Notes: a model not told the origin generated them from the sequence alone. Positions 26,758-36,294 are shown, numbered from the stretch's first letter. The stretch: 64,000 bases of DNA from AG1 sp035559775 (GCA_035559775.1 DATMAU010000013.1:1-64000); one strand, 5' to 3'. Made by a program: numbers and translations.

Positions 26758-27760
26758 ATGCCTCGTTAAACTCGCCATACCCAAGGGCTCTCTCGAGAAA
26801 GCTGTCTACGACTTCCTCGAGAGGGCTGGATACACACTAATAGGCAGAGAGAGAAGCTATAGGCCTATAATAGCCAGTGATCCCTATATATGTGTCAAGA
26901 TCCTGAGGCCCCAGGAGATCCCTATATATGTTTACGAAGGGCTATACGACATAGGGATCACTGGGATCGACTGGGTTCTGGAGCAAGGTGTTGAGGATAA
27001 GGTTAAGCTTCTCCTAGAGCTGGGGATAGGGAGGGTTAAGCTCGTCCTCGCAGTACCAAGGGGTTCTGGGTATAGGAGTGCTGAGGATCTTGTTAGGAGG
27101 TTTGCTGAGGAAAAAAGGATCTTGAGGATCTCTACAGAGTATCTCAACACGGCTTCTAGGTTTATCTCTACTAGGGAGAGTTATAGGAAATACTATGGAT
27201 CATCAAGGCCTCTCGTAATAACGCCTTGGAGCAGGTGGGGCGACAATACTATGGTGCAGGTGATACTATCCTTCGGAGCCACCGAGGCGAAGCCCCCTGA
27301 GGAGGCTGATGCTATCATAGATGTCTCAGAAACCGGGACTACGTTGGAGAGCAACGGGTTAGAAGCGATCGACATGGTTCTAGAATCACAGGCTGTGCTG
27401 ATAGCAAGCCCAGGATCTCTAAGCGATCCTGTTAAGAGGGAGAAGATCTCCGATATCGTTGCTATAATGAGGGGAGTCATAGATGCTAGGTCTAGATACC
27501 ATATATTCATTAATGTTAAGAAGAAAAACCTAGAAGAGCTCCTCAAAAGCCTCCCAGCACTCAAGAGCCCCACAATAAGCCCTCTAGCAGATCCTGAGTG
27601 GGTTGCGATAAACACTGTGGTTGGTAAAGACGACCTCATAAGGATCATGCCCATACTGAGGAGACTCGCACAAGGACTAGTTGTATACGAGCCAAGGCTC
27701 GTGATACCGCTCGACGATATAGGCGTGGGTGGCGGTTTTGAGGGTGTTAAGAATAGCTAG
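26758..27760 (+). CDS. hisG: ATP phosphoribosyltransferase HisG, start codon out of frame
   Basis: First step of histidine synthesis. The frame reading KLAIPKGSLEKAVYDF, DIGITGIDWV, RISTEYLN, SETGTTLESNGLEAID runs unbroken to 27760, the length of a long-form HisG. It has no ATG, GTG or TTG between the preceding stop at 26696 and 27122, which is deep in the gene. The ATG at 26758 precedes the similarity directly but is one frame off. Deleting one C of ATGCC would give MLVKLAIPKG, an ideal HisG N-terminus. A TATA-like gaatatac lies about 31 bases upstream. Either an indel or a non-canonical start (ATT 26753 is in frame) is implied. It overlaps hisD by 32 bases. Confidence 0.85.
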
Positions 27761-29009
27761 CGATGCTGATGTTGAGAGAATAGCTAGGATCATTAGATCG
27801 GGGTTCAGTGTAGAGGATGTTGAGGAGAATGTGAGGAGGATCGTTAGTGATGTTAGGCAGAGGGGAGATGAGGCTGTTATAGAGTATGCTGAGAAGCTAG
27901 ATGGTGTGAGGCTATCGAGAAAAGATCTATATATCGATAGGAGGGATCTTGAGGCAAGCGTTGAGAAGGTTGATAGGAGCTTGATAAGATCCCTCGAAGA
28001 GCTCTCGAGAAGAATAAGGATCGCTGAGCAGCCCCTGGTAAGCATTATCAAGGAGCGGTGGCTCGTTAATACAGGCAACGGTATATCAATAGAGATCTTC
28101 TTTAAACCAGTGAGCAGGGTGGCATGCTATGTTCCAGGAGGCGTTGTGCCATATATATCTACAGCCATTATGTGTGGAACAACAGCTAGAGAAGCCGGTG
28201 TTGGGAGGCTCGTAGCATTCCTCCCACCAAGAGCTCTCAACAATGCCATGATGGCCGCCCTAGCGATCGCTGGTTTTGACGGCGTATACAGGGTTGGCGG
28301 GCCCTATGGTGTTGCTGCACTAGCATATGGTACCGAGAGTATCGAGAGGGTTGATAAGATAGCAGGTCCTGGGGGTATCTATGTTACGATGGCTAAGCAT
28401 GTTGTTTCAAAAGACGTTGGGATCGATATGCTTGCCGGCCCGACAGAGCTCCTAGTATATATCGATAAGAAGGGCTCTGAGGATGAGATAGCTTGGCATC
28501 TAGCAGCGCAGGCTGAGCATGGGGACTCGGTTCTCCTAATAGCAGTCACAATCAGCGATAATATTGCGGAGAATCTTTCGAGATCTATTGCGAAACTTTC
28601 ACGAGAAACAGGATCTATGGTTTTCGAGAGAGTCTCCAGGCTCTTAAGCATAGTTGTTGCTAATAACCCTATACTGGCAGCCCGCTTTATAGACCTAATA
28701 GCCCCCGAGCATGTGGAGATCTGTAGCGAGGATGGGGGTATCGTGGAGATGGTCAGGAACTACGGTGTATTGATAAGTGGGTGCGTATCAACAGCTGTGA
28801 ATGACTATTACTCTGGGGCTAACCATATTCTCCCCACCATGTCGTGGGCTAGGTGGAGAGGCGGTCTCTCTGTTCTGGACTTCGTTGCTCTTAGGAGAGC
28901 TGTGAGGTTCCACGGATCTCTAGGAGATCTTAGGGAGATAGCTATGGCTATAAGCCCTATAGCTCTTTCAGAGGGGTTCGAGATCCACCTCAGATCTATT
29001 TCCAGGTGA
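27729..29009 (+). CDS. hisD: Histidinol dehydrogenase
   Basis: 426 residues. It oxidises histidinol to histidine in two NAD-dependent steps. Blocks present: PVSRVACYVPGGVVPYISTA, KIAGPGGIYVTMAK, MLAGPTELLVY, HLAAQAEHGD (catalytic Glu/His and zinc ligands), and NDYYSGANHILPT. GTG start inside the end of hisG; hisC follows within 10 bases. Confidence 0.96.
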   Translation: MAVLRVLRIASDADVERIARIIRSGFSVEDVEENVRRIVSDVRQRGDEAVIEYAEKLDGVRLSRKDLYIDRRDLEASVEKVDRSLIRSLEELSRRIRIAEQPLVSIIKERWLVNTGNGISIEIFFKPVSRVACYVPGGVVPYISTAIMCGTTAREAGVGRLVAFLPPRALNNAMMAALAIAGFDGVYRVGGPYGVAALAYGTESIERVDKIAGPGGIYVTMAKHVVSKDVGIDMLAGPTELLVYIDKKGSEDEIAWHLAAQAEHGDSVLLIAVTISDNIAENLSRSIAKLSRETGSMVFERVSRLLSIVVANNPILAARFIDLIAPEHVEICSEDGGIVEMVRNYGVLISGCVSTAVNDYYSGANHILPTMSWARWRGGLSVLDFVALRRAVRFHGSLGDLREIAMAISPIALSEGFEIHLRSISR

Positions 29010-29019
29010 GTAGGTGTTG

Positions 29020-30081
29020 ATGGAGAGGCTCAGATCCTTTGTGAGAAGCAACATCCCAGTCTACGAGGCTAGTGATGGCTGCACATATCCCCTAGATAAG
29101 AATGAGAATCTCTTAATACCTAGGGAGCTTGTTGAGGGGATAATAGCTAGGGCTGCCTCTAAAACCGATCCGAGGCTCTATCCACAGGGCGAGGAGGCGG
29201 AGCTGGCAGGAATGCTGGCTGAGATGCTGTCTGTTGAGAGGGATATGGTGAACATAACCAATGGGGCTGACGAGGCGATAGATCTCCTGCTAGCACTGGC
29301 AGGGGTTCTGGTTAAAGAGCCCAGGGTGCTTGTGCTCAAACCCAGCTTCCCCATGTATGCCTTGAGATCCCTTGTTAGAGGATATAGAGTGGACTACATA
29401 CCCCTAAGAGAAGGGGACTTCGGGCTTGATATAGATGTTGCTGTTGATAAGGCTTCGAGATCCGATCTAGTGTTTCTCTGCAGCCCCAACAACCCAACAG
29501 GCAATCTCGTTGATAAGAGATTGATAAGGGCTGTTGCTGAGAGCACTAAGGGTTTAGTGGTTGTTGATCAAGCCTATATAGAGTTCTCAGACGATAAGCA
29601 GGAGGATCTTATTAATAGCTATGAGAATCTACTAGTGATCAGGACATTCTCCAAGGCATATGGTCTCGCAGGCCTTAGGCTCGGCTATATAGTTGCTGGG
29701 AGCGATGTATCCAGGGCTATAAGGATCCTCAAGCTCCCCTTCCAGATAAACAAGTTCTCCTTACTCGTTGGGGTAGAGATTCTCAGGGCTAGGGAGGAGA
29801 TCCTTAGATATGTTGAGGAAGTTAAGAGGCTCAGGAGGGTTCTTGTCTCTAGGCTTAGGGGTATTGATTATCTAGAGCCCTACGATACACAGACGAACTT
29901 CGTGTTGGTGAGACCAAGCCTAGATATAGATCTGATAGATAGGACGCTTAGATCGAGGGGTATGTGTGTCAGGCTATATAGGGGGCTCTTCAGAGAGGGT
30001 GATCAATATATCAGGATCTCTGTCCCTAGGGGGGAGGTAATAGACCTGTTGATCAATGCTCTGGAGGATGTGGGATCATGA
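29020..30081 (+). CDS. hisC: Histidinol-phosphate aminotransferase
   Basis: About 353 residues, PLP aminotransferase fold I. SPNNPTGN precedes DQAYIEF, and the PLP lysine lies in RTFSKAYGLAGLRLGY. It converts imidazole-acetol phosphate to histidinol phosphate. GTG, TTG and ATG codons stand in a row at 29014-29022. The GGTGAG at 29005-29010 is best spaced for the ATG. The stop overlaps hisB as ATGA. Confidence 0.94.
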   Translation: MERLRSFVRSNIPVYEASDGCTYPLDKNENLLIPRELVEGIIARAASKTDPRLYPQGEEAELAGMLAEMLSVERDMVNITNGADEAIDLLLALAGVLVKEPRVLVLKPSFPMYALRSLVRGYRVDYIPLREGDFGLDIDVAVDKASRSDLVFLCSPNNPTGNLVDKRLIRAVAESTKGLVVVDQAYIEFSDDKQEDLINSYENLLVIRTFSKAYGLAGLRLGYIVAGSDVSRAIRILKLPFQINKFSLLVGVEILRAREEILRYVEEVKRLRRVLVSRLRGIDYLEPYDTQTNFVLVRPSLDIDLIDRTLRSRGMCVRLYRGLFREGDQYIRISVPRGEVIDLLINALEDVGS

Positions 30082-30644
30082 GGGTAGGGAGATCCTATAG
30101 AGAGACCAGGGAGGTCAAGATCTCGGTCGAGGTTGATCTAGATACTCCTGGCTATAGCGTGAAGACCCCTTATAGGTTTCTCACCCACATGCTAGAGACC
30201 ATGGCCCACCATGGAGGAATAGGGGTTAGGGTGGAGGCTACAGGGGATCTTGAGCACCACGTTATAGAGGATGTGGGGATAGCCCTTGGAGACGCTATCT
30301 CGAAGGCTTTGGGCGATAGGGTTGGGATAAGGAGGTTTGGGTATGCATTGATCCCTATGGATGACGCTCTAGTAGCTGTTGCAATAGATCTTGTTAGGAG
30401 AGCCTATAGCAGGATAAGCCTAGACCTAGGGGGATCCAGGATAGAGGATGTTGATGGACGCAACATAGAGCATCTCCTCAGGAGCATGAGCTCCTCGGGG
30501 GTTTTCACACTCCACGCTCTCAAGATCTATGGAGAAGACCCCCACCATATTGCTGAAGCATGCTTCAAAGCCCTGGGAATGTCTCTCAAACAAGCATCAG
30601 AGCTAACAGGAGGAGGGGTTATCAGCTCTAAGGGTGTTGCATAG
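30078..30644 (+). CDS. hisB: Imidazoleglycerol-phosphate dehydratase
   Basis: 188 residues, monofunctional form without the bacterial phosphatase domain. The duplicated manganese-binding motifs are HMLETMAHHGG with LEHHVIEDVGIALG, and NIEHLLRSM with DPHHIAEACFKALG. Overlaps hisC by four bases and hisH by one. Confidence 0.95.
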   Translation: MRVGRSYRETREVKISVEVDLDTPGYSVKTPYRFLTHMLETMAHHGGIGVRVEATGDLEHHVIEDVGIALGDAISKALGDRVGIRRFGYALIPMDDALVAVAIDLVRRAYSRISLDLGGSRIEDVDGRNIEHLLRSMSSSGVFTLHALKIYGEDPHHIAEACFKALGMSLKQASELTGGGVISSKGVA

Positions 30645-31249
30645 TGAGGATCGCTATAGTTGATAATGGTATAGGTAATCTGGGTAATCTTGCCAACTAT
30701 GTGGAGAAGCATTTAGGAACAAAACCCCTAATCACAAGCGATTCTAGGGATATGGTTGCAGCGGATCTATTGATCCTCCCTGGTGTTGGGAACTTCTCAG
30801 CACTGATCAGAAGGATCGAGGGTCTGAGGGAAGCTATAGAGAGCCTTATTGCTAGAGGAGGCTATGTACTTGGGATATGCCTGGGGATGCAGATCCTCTT
30901 TGAGGAGAGTGAAGAGGGGTCTGGGAAGGGGTTAGGGGTGCTTCGAGGCAGGGTTGTGAGGATCCCTGGAGAGACAGGGCTGAGGATCCCTAGGATCGGT
31001 TGGGCCCCGCTTAGGATTAAGAATCCCCTAGAGCCGTGGATACGGCTCGAAGATCTCGACTTCTACTATGCACATTCATACTATGCTAGATCTACCGATA
31101 GCGTTGTTGGCGTCTCATACTATAGCTCCCTCGAGATCCCCTCTCTAGTTGTTAAAGGCGGTATAGTTGCTACTCAGTTCCATCCCGAGAGATCTGGGGT
31201 TTCGGGGAGGGTTTTCGCTGAAGCGCTTCTAAGCTATATGAGGGGATGA
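30644..31249 (+). CDS. hisH: Imidazole glycerol phosphate synthase, glutaminase subunit
   Basis: 201-residue class I glutamine amidotransferase that supplies ammonia to HisF. The nucleophile is in GICLGMQILFE, and the His/Glu pair is in TQFHPERSG. The oxyanion-region glycines in LPGVGNF are intact. GTG start overlapping the hisB stop. Confidence 0.95.
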   Translation: MRIAIVDNGIGNLGNLANYVEKHLGTKPLITSDSRDMVAADLLILPGVGNFSALIRRIEGLREAIESLIARGGYVLGICLGMQILFEESEEGSGKGLGVLRGRVVRIPGETGLRIPRIGWAPLRIKNPLEPWIRLEDLDFYYAHSYYARSTDSVVGVSYYSSLEIPSLVVKGGIVATQFHPERSGVSGRVFAEALLSYMRG

Positions 31250-31250
31250 T

Positions 31251-31970
31251 ATGGAGATCCACGTCTCCCTCGATATCTATAGAGGCTCTGTTGTGAGAAT
31301 GCTTAGAGGAGATCCAGGCAGTGTTAAGGTGTATTCGAGGGATCCTCTGGCAAAGGGTCTCGAGATCCTTGATAAAGGTGTTAAGAGGATCCATGTGGTT
31401 GATTTGGAAGCAGCTATAGAGGGGAAGGCTATTGGAGGACACGTTCTCTCACTGGTAAAGGCTCTTAAAGATGCTGGGGGGTTTGTAACCGTAGGTGGGG
31501 GTATAAGGGGGGTCGAGGATCTAGATGCAGCCATAGATGCTGGGGCTGATAGGGTTGTTGTGGGGACTGCTATATATAAGGGTATAATAGATCCTTTTGA
31601 AGCCCTCGAGAGAGGGCATGATAGGGTTGTGTTAGCAGCCGATGCTAGGGGAGGGCTTGTTGTTCACAGTGGCTGGAGAGTCTCTTCCAGTTTCACTCTA
31701 AACGAGATCCTTGAGAGGTTCTCCTCCATAGGTTTTAAACTCTTCCTCGTAACCAATACCGAGAGGGATGGTAGCCTTAGCGGTCTAGACCCTGCCTTTG
31801 TATCATCGATACATCCGAGGTATAGAGGAGTCGTGATATACTCGGGCGGGGTTTCGGGTACAAGTGATCTTGGGATCCTTGCTAGGGAGGGTTTCAGGGG
31901 CACCGTTATTGGGAAGGCTTTTTACGAAGGGCTTATAGATCCAAGGGATCTTGTGGCTCTCGAGGAATGA
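31251..31970 (+). CDS. hisA: ProFAR isomerase (phosphoribosylformimino-AICAR-phosphate isomerase)
   Basis: 239-residue (beta/alpha)8 barrel. The first catalytic Asp is in VSLDIYRGSVVRM, the phosphate-binding GGGIR and SGGVS blocks are present, and the second catalytic Asp is in AADARGG. The first strand (HVSLDIYRG) departs from the usual PAIDLxxG. ATG two bases after hisH. Confidence 0.9.
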   Translation: MEIHVSLDIYRGSVVRMLRGDPGSVKVYSRDPLAKGLEILDKGVKRIHVVDLEAAIEGKAIGGHVLSLVKALKDAGGFVTVGGGIRGVEDLDAAIDAGADRVVVGTAIYKGIIDPFEALERGHDRVVLAADARGGLVVHSGWRVSSSFTLNEILERFSSIGFKLFLVTNTERDGSLSGLDPAFVSSIHPRYRGVVIYSGGVSGTSDLGILAREGFRGTVIGKAFYEGLIDPRDLVALEE

Positions 31971-31974
31971 GACC

Positions 31975-32730
31975 ATGGTTTATATAAGGGTTATCCCCTG
32001 CCTCGATATGGACAGGGGTGTTGTTGTTAAGGGTAAGAGTTTCAAGGAGCTGCAGAGTGTGGGAGATCCTGTCGAGCTTGCTAGGAGATACGAGGCTGAG
32101 GGTGCTGATGAGATAGCGGTTCTCGATATAAGCGCCTCTCCCGAGGATAGGGAGTTCTCGATAGATGTTCTCAGGAGGATCTCGAAGGAGATCTCGATCC
32201 CGATATTAGCTGGAGGGGGTGTTAGAAGCCTTGGGGATGCTGAGAAGCTTTTCAGGGCTGGTGCTGATAAGGTTAGCATTAACACGCATGCTGTTAGGAA
32301 TCCGGGGCTTATAACGGAGATCTCTAGGATCTATGGATCACAGTCAACGGTCATAGCTATAGATGCTAAACGATCTAGGGATGGCTATAGGGTCTTTATA
32401 AGCGGGGGCAGGGTAGAGACAACCCTCGACCCAGTAGCCTGGGCTTCGAAGGCTGTGGAGCTTGGTGCTGGTGAGGTCTTGTTAACATCTATAGATGCTG
32501 ATGGTAATAGATCTGGGTATGATTTGGAGCTCATATCGCTAGTCTCAAGAGCAGTCAATATACCGATAATAGCGAGCGGGGGCGCGGGCTCTCCAGAAGA
32601 TATGGCTAGGGCTGTGGATGCTGGTGCCTCAGCTGTTCTGGCAGCCTCGATATTCCACTACGGGATCTACAGGGTATACGAGGTTAAGGAGCGCCTCTCA
32701 AAGCTCGGGGTGAGGGTAAGGATCCCTTGA
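31975..32730 (+). CDS. hisF: Imidazole glycerol phosphate synthase, cyclase subunit
   Basis: About 251 residues; paralogue of HisA that forms the synthase with HisH. RVIPCLDMDRGVVVKG contains the first catalytic Asp and AIDAKRSRDGY the second. LAGGGVRS and IASGGAGSPEDM bind the phosphates. The ATG at 31975 is used because the family starts there; a longer in-frame stretch upstream lies inside hisA. Confidence 0.95.
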   Translation: MVYIRVIPCLDMDRGVVVKGKSFKELQSVGDPVELARRYEAEGADEIAVLDISASPEDREFSIDVLRRISKEISIPILAGGGVRSLGDAEKLFRAGADKVSINTHAVRNPGLITEISRIYGSQSTVIAIDAKRSRDGYRVFISGGRVETTLDPVAWASKAVELGAGEVLLTSIDADGNRSGYDLELISLVSRAVNIPIIASGGAGSPEDMARAVDAGASAVLAASIFHYGIYRVYEVKERLSKLGVRVRIP

Positions 32731-33119
32731 TACGTGATGAGAGATTGAAGAGAAAGGTACTGAGCATGCTTGACTTCGACAAAGGGGGAGGATTGTTACC
32801 AGTGGTTGTCCAGGATATAGAGAGTAGGGAGGTGTTGATGCTAGCCTATGCTAATAGAGAGGCTGTTGAGAAGACCATAGAGACTGGCTACGCGCACTTC
32901 TGGAGCAGATCTAGGGGGAGGCTCTGGATGAAGGGCGAAACCTCGGGGAATGTGATGAGGGTTGAGGAGATCCTTGTTGACTGTGATGGCGACTCAATAG
33001 TATATTTGGCAAGGCCCTCAGGGCCGGCGTGTCATACGGGTAATAGGTCTTGTTTCTTCAGATCTGTAAAGCTCGGCGAGTTCAGATCCGTATCGCTTGA
33101 TGAGGAACCCCAGCCCTGA
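32727..33119 (+). CDS. hisI: Phosphoribosyl-AMP cyclohydrolase
   Basis: 130 residues, without a fused HisE. The zinc and magnesium sites are in LVDCDGDSIVYLARPSGPACHTG and the following CFF block. MLAYANREAVEKTIETGYAHFWSRSR is typical. It overlaps hisF by four bases and is the last clear his gene; neither hisE nor a histidinol-phosphate phosphatase is in the window. Confidence 0.94.
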   Translation: MIRDERLKRKVLSMLDFDKGGGLLPVVVQDIESREVLMLAYANREAVEKTIETGYAHFWSRSRGRLWMKGETSGNVMRVEEILVDCDGDSIVYLARPSGPACHTGNRSCFFRSVKLGEFRSVSLDEEPQP

Positions 33120-33191
33120 TCATCTAACAGCTATAAGCTATCTATAGATGTTTATTAAACCTGACTATTAGCAACACCACTGGTGATCCTC

Positions 33192-33845
33192 GTGAGTGTT
33201 AGCGATATTAAGAGTTTCTATGAGGATCTAAGGAGATCTCTGAAGGATCTTGAGGAGAGGGTTGTCAGACACCCAGTGGTCTCTGAAGCCCTTGAGGGGA
33301 GGCTGAGCGTCGATGTGATCAAGAGGTTTGCAATAAACCAATGGTATATCGTGAACCACGACCTAAGATCCCTCGCAGTAATGCTCTCAAGGGCAAGGGA
33401 TATGGATGAGATAGATTATTTCAAAGCAGCTGTCGATGTGGATTACAAAGCCCTCCACGAGCTAAAAAGCTTCCTCATAGAGCTCGGCATAGAGCCCGTC
33501 AAACCCTCCGAAGCCTCCGTAAGACCCATGGCTGTTGCCTATACCCACTATATCTCATGGCTATCACAATACGCAAGCCCCGGGGTTATCGCCTTCGCAT
33601 TCGCAGTGAACTTCCCAACATGGGGCCAGGCTTCATCAGCCTTTGGGTATGCTTTGGAGAAGAGGTATGGGTATAAGAACCTAGGGTTCTTCAAGATCTT
33701 TAACCCGCCCTATGATCAGTTTATAGAGAGATCCTTGGCCATCGCATCAAAATACTACCCAGCCGAGAAGGGCTCGATGATTGTCGCAGCAACACTGATC
33801 CAGAAGTACGAGGGCATGTTCTGGGACACCATATATAGTGGTTAA
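33192..33845 (+). CDS. TenA/PqqC-family protein
   Basis: About 217 residues, all-helical TenA/thiaminase II fold. VVRHPVVSEALEGRLSVDVIKRFAINQWYIVNHD and the C-terminal QKYEGMFWDTIY (family YExxFW) are conserved. The active-site cysteine usual near the middle of TenA is absent: that region reads SPGVIAFAFAVNFPTWGQ. The function is therefore probably not the classical thiaminase and may be nearer the cysteine-free TenA-like group. GTG 33192 is chosen because GGTGAT at 33182-33187 is well spaced for it. It lies 72 bases after hisI. Confidence 0.8.
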   Translation: MSVSDIKSFYEDLRRSLKDLEERVVRHPVVSEALEGRLSVDVIKRFAINQWYIVNHDLRSLAVMLSRARDMDEIDYFKAAVDVDYKALHELKSFLIELGIEPVKPSEASVRPMAVAYTHYISWLSQYASPGVIAFAFAVNFPTWGQASSAFGYALEKRYGYKNLGFFKIFNPPYDQFIERSLAIASKYYPAEKGSMIVAATLIQKYEGMFWDTIYSG

Positions 33846-34034
33846 GACCCATTGAACCCGGGATGATCACATTAGGGCGAAGGTTTTTTATAAATGTCTA
33901 TAAACACGTGAAAAACTACAAGAGAGTAGCCAGTACAAGCCTTATGGTCAGCTTTGTCCACATAGAGAGTTGCAGAAGAAATGTTTACCCAGATATATGC
34001 CCTAACCTATATCTATATTTCAGGGAACTAGGGC

Positions 34035-34451
34035 GTGGAGTCCTGGAAGAGGTACTCGTGGATCGCGATGTTGTTTCGCATAGTAACCTATACTGTTATA
34101 CTACTGGCTGGATTGAGCCTTCTACTTCCAGGAGTTATTATGTGGGTTCAGATCGGTGAACCCTGGGTCTGGAACATCATCGCAGGTGTTATCCTCATAG
34201 TAGCATCAGCATACTTGATAGCCTCGGGGGAGTGGAAACGACCTCCCTCCTCACCGGGTGAAGTGCTTGTTGGTGGTATTTTACTCTATGTGAGCCTTGC
34301 CGGCGGTATTATCCTCGTCACAGCCCTCCTGCTAAGGGGATCAGTGATCCCAGGGATCACTGGTGTGTTATTATTAGTCGCACAGACCGTGCTCTTCACA
34401 CTCATAGGCCGCTTGGTCTATACCCAGCTAAGGCGGAGGATCTCGGGGTAA
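34035..34451 (+). CDS. Small integral membrane protein, unknown
   Basis: 138 residues with four clear hydrophobic helices (about 12-33, 42-62, 76-100 and 105-127), basic N- and C-termini and few polar residues inside. No family recognised. It starts with GTG at 34035. The 189 bases between the TenA-like stop and this start include tttataaatg and a T-rich patch but no recognised element; a frame running from 33863 across this start has no family similarity and I do not call it. Confidence 0.6.
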   Translation: MESWKRYSWIAMLFRIVTYTVILLAGLSLLLPGVIMWVQIGEPWVWNIIAGVILIVASAYLIASGEWKRPPSSPGEVLVGGILLYVSLAGGIILVTALLLRGSVIPGITGVLLLVAQTVLFTLIGRLVYTQLRRRISG

Positions 34452-34547
34452 CTACGACGTATAATTAAAAACCCTATATTTAAATAATCCTGTACTTTCA
34501 AATGAACAACAGGTTCTGCTCCTAAGCTATGGTGGTGTTCAGGTATT

Positions 34548-34560
34548 GTTTACATAGTAG
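34548..34560 (+). promoter_or_regulatory. TTTACATAGTA motif in intergenic DNA
   Basis: GTTTACATAGTAG matches the two sites in front of the DoxX gene (55157 and 55240). It lies between the ends of two convergent membrane-protein genes, so a promoter role is not obvious. Could be chance in AT-rich DNA. Confidence 0.3.
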
Positions 34561-34657
34561 ATATAGGTCTCCTCAAAATCGACTCGCCAGCCATGGGTCG
34601 TTGTGGATATTGCTAGAGCAGTCTCGTGGGTATTGCGGCAGAGCTTTAATGACCTAG

Positions 34658-35047
34658 TCAGCGGGGAAACGGCTCGGAGACAGTCTGCTTCCTTCTAGCG
34701 CGTGAGCTTATGAACCCCATATAGCCTGCAATTGCTGATAGGGCAATGAGAGCCGTTACTATATATGGATGGGCTACCGAGGATCCTGGAAACACTTCGA
34801 GCCCCATCAGCACAAGCAGCGTGTTTAGTGTGAACACTGCTGGTGAGAGTATCTTGGTATAGGTGTTACCTTGAGTAAGCGCTACATATACTAGATAGCC
34901 CAGTAGGAATATATTTAGCACGCCCACCACCATGTGGACCATGTGGACTTGCGCCGCTTCCGGGTCTAGTTCTGCATAGAAGCCTACGGCTAAGGAGGCT
35001 ATAATACCTATGGCATACAGGATACACACTATAAGCACTATATTCAC
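34658..35047 (-). CDS. Small integral membrane protein, unknown
   Basis: 129 residues with four predicted membrane helices. A loop or helix end carries two histidines (AQVHMVHMVVG), which could bind a cofactor, but no known heme-protein family is recognised. The C-terminus is basic (SSRARRKQ). ATG start at 35047. It converges with the preceding membrane-protein gene. Confidence 0.6.
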   Translation of the reverse strand: MNIVLIVCILYAIGIIASLAVGFYAELDPEAAQVHMVHMVVGVLNIFLLGYLVYVALTQGNTYTKILSPAVFTLNTLLVLMGLEVFPGSSVAHPYIVTALIALSAIAGYMGFISSRARRKQTVSEPFPR

Positions 35048-35131
35048 ATAGATCCTAGATCCCCCTACTGTTTAGGTAAGCTAGCCTATAAGCCTGGATT
35101 CGTGTCTGTAGTCTAGTGTTTATGCTAAAGA

Positions 35132-35475
35132 GGGGTTCGGGCTTCATAGCGGTTGATACTGCTTGGTATCAACTGCTCTTCCCTTGGCTTCATAGGCCTC
35201 AGGGCCCCTTTCATTGGATCCTTTATCCTTGGCCTCAACCCATTAGGGGACTCCAGCCCACAGCTCCCCCTCATAGCATTGCTCCGGTTCATTACTGTGG
35301 GGAAACCCCCACATCCTGGATCTCTTTGCCTTTAACCCGCCCACTCGAGTCTCTATCCCCACCCTCATTGTTGGGCGGCATCCCATAGAATAACAGGGCT
35401 TATATAATGTTCCACAGAGAAAAATTAAATAATCAATCATTATAAACCACCATGAAACCAGAAACAGCCGGCTAC
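35132..35475 (-). mobile_element. AAGCC-associated hairpin element, copy B
   Basis: 344 bp, intergenic. It follows AAGCC (complement at 35476-35480), begins GTAGCCGGCTGTTTC and ends CCCGAACCCC. The AAGCC-side hairpin is perfect here (AGCCG-TAGC-CGGCT). The other end has the GGTTGATA/TATCAAC hairpin. It is practically identical to copy C over the central 180 bases or so, though the conserved reading frame is broken near the end (AGVP then stop). The recent match with C shows the family moved not long ago. Confidence 0.85.
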
Positions 35476-35585
35476 GGCTTGCCCGGCCATGTTATAGCTA
35501 GTAGAGCTGTGAGTGGATCAAGGGCAGCAGTACTTATATACCCCTACGCGGTGTTTATACTGAGAGCCCGTGATTTGGTGTAAGT

Positions 35586-36176
35586 ATGGAGGAGGATCTT
35601 GTAGCCTTTATTCGGGATGATTTTTCTACTTTGCCTGTGATAGAGATCTCTATGGGTAGGTGGCATAGTCATTTTGCAAGGGCTGTTAGGAAGCTTGGTG
35701 GTGTCGCGATAGATCTATATAGATCTGGCGAGCTTGTGGGGCAATCGGTGGTATATAGACTGGATCTGGGGTCAAGGGTTATGGGTGTTATCTACTATAT
35801 AGCGATCCTCCCGAGATACAGGGGTCGGGGTTATGGGAAGGTGCTCTTGGCATCGGCCGAGGAGGCTCTATCGATGGGCGGTGTGGACTATTTTGTGGCA
35901 ACCATATCTGGCGATAATGATCCCTCGATCAGCCTGTTCCAGTCCATGGGGTATAGTGTTTATTCATGGGGAGACATCTCGAAGATCTGTGGTTATAGGG
36001 CTATGGAGACTCTGAGGATGGAGACCTGCGGCTATGAGGATGATCTGATAGCTATAAAGAGAGATTCTGGGGAAGCTAGTCTGAAAGAGATATGCAGTGC
36101 TGATGGGAAAAGGGCTAGAAGGTGGTGGAGAGAGGCATGCCTCAAGCCATGGCTCACTATTAGAGGTCGCTTATAG
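35586..36176 (+). CDS. GNAT family N-acetyltransferase
   Basis: 196 residues. The acetyl-CoA loop is in YIAILPRYRGRGYGKVLL (RxxGxG), followed by the AEEAL helix and the LFQSMGYSVY strand-loop typical of GNAT. The remaining 60 C-terminal residues are basic and cysteine-containing and not assigned. Substrate unknown. ATG 35586; tttatactg about 31 bases upstream could be the TATA box. Confidence 0.8.
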   Translation: MEEDLVAFIRDDFSTLPVIEISMGRWHSHFARAVRKLGGVAIDLYRSGELVGQSVVYRLDLGSRVMGVIYYIAILPRYRGRGYGKVLLASAEEALSMGGVDYFVATISGDNDPSISLFQSMGYSVYSWGDISKICGYRAMETLRMETCGYEDDLIAIKRDSGEASLKEICSADGKRARRWWREACLKPWLTIRGRL

Positions 36177-36294
36177 CTGGGATCAGAGCTAAGATCGCTT
36201 GGCTAGGGTAAGTTTATTCTCTATAGTTCTGATCTATTCTAGGTAGTATTGTTTAAAGGCGAGGTATCCCTATATCCCTTGGTATCCAGCACCT

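Noticed and set aside
27122..27760. A separate 212-residue protein starting at TTG 27122
   Set aside because: The upstream frame is open and encodes the catalytic N-terminal part of HisG, so this is only its C-terminal part.
33863..34159. A 98-codon frame starting in the gap before the small membrane protein
   Set aside because: It overlaps the better-supported membrane-protein gene in another frame and has no recognisable features.
35116..35440. Coding frames of 60-90 codons inside copy B
   Set aside because: They differ between copies A, B and C by frame breaks; only the segment shared by A and C is mentioned, as a possible transposase-gene tail.
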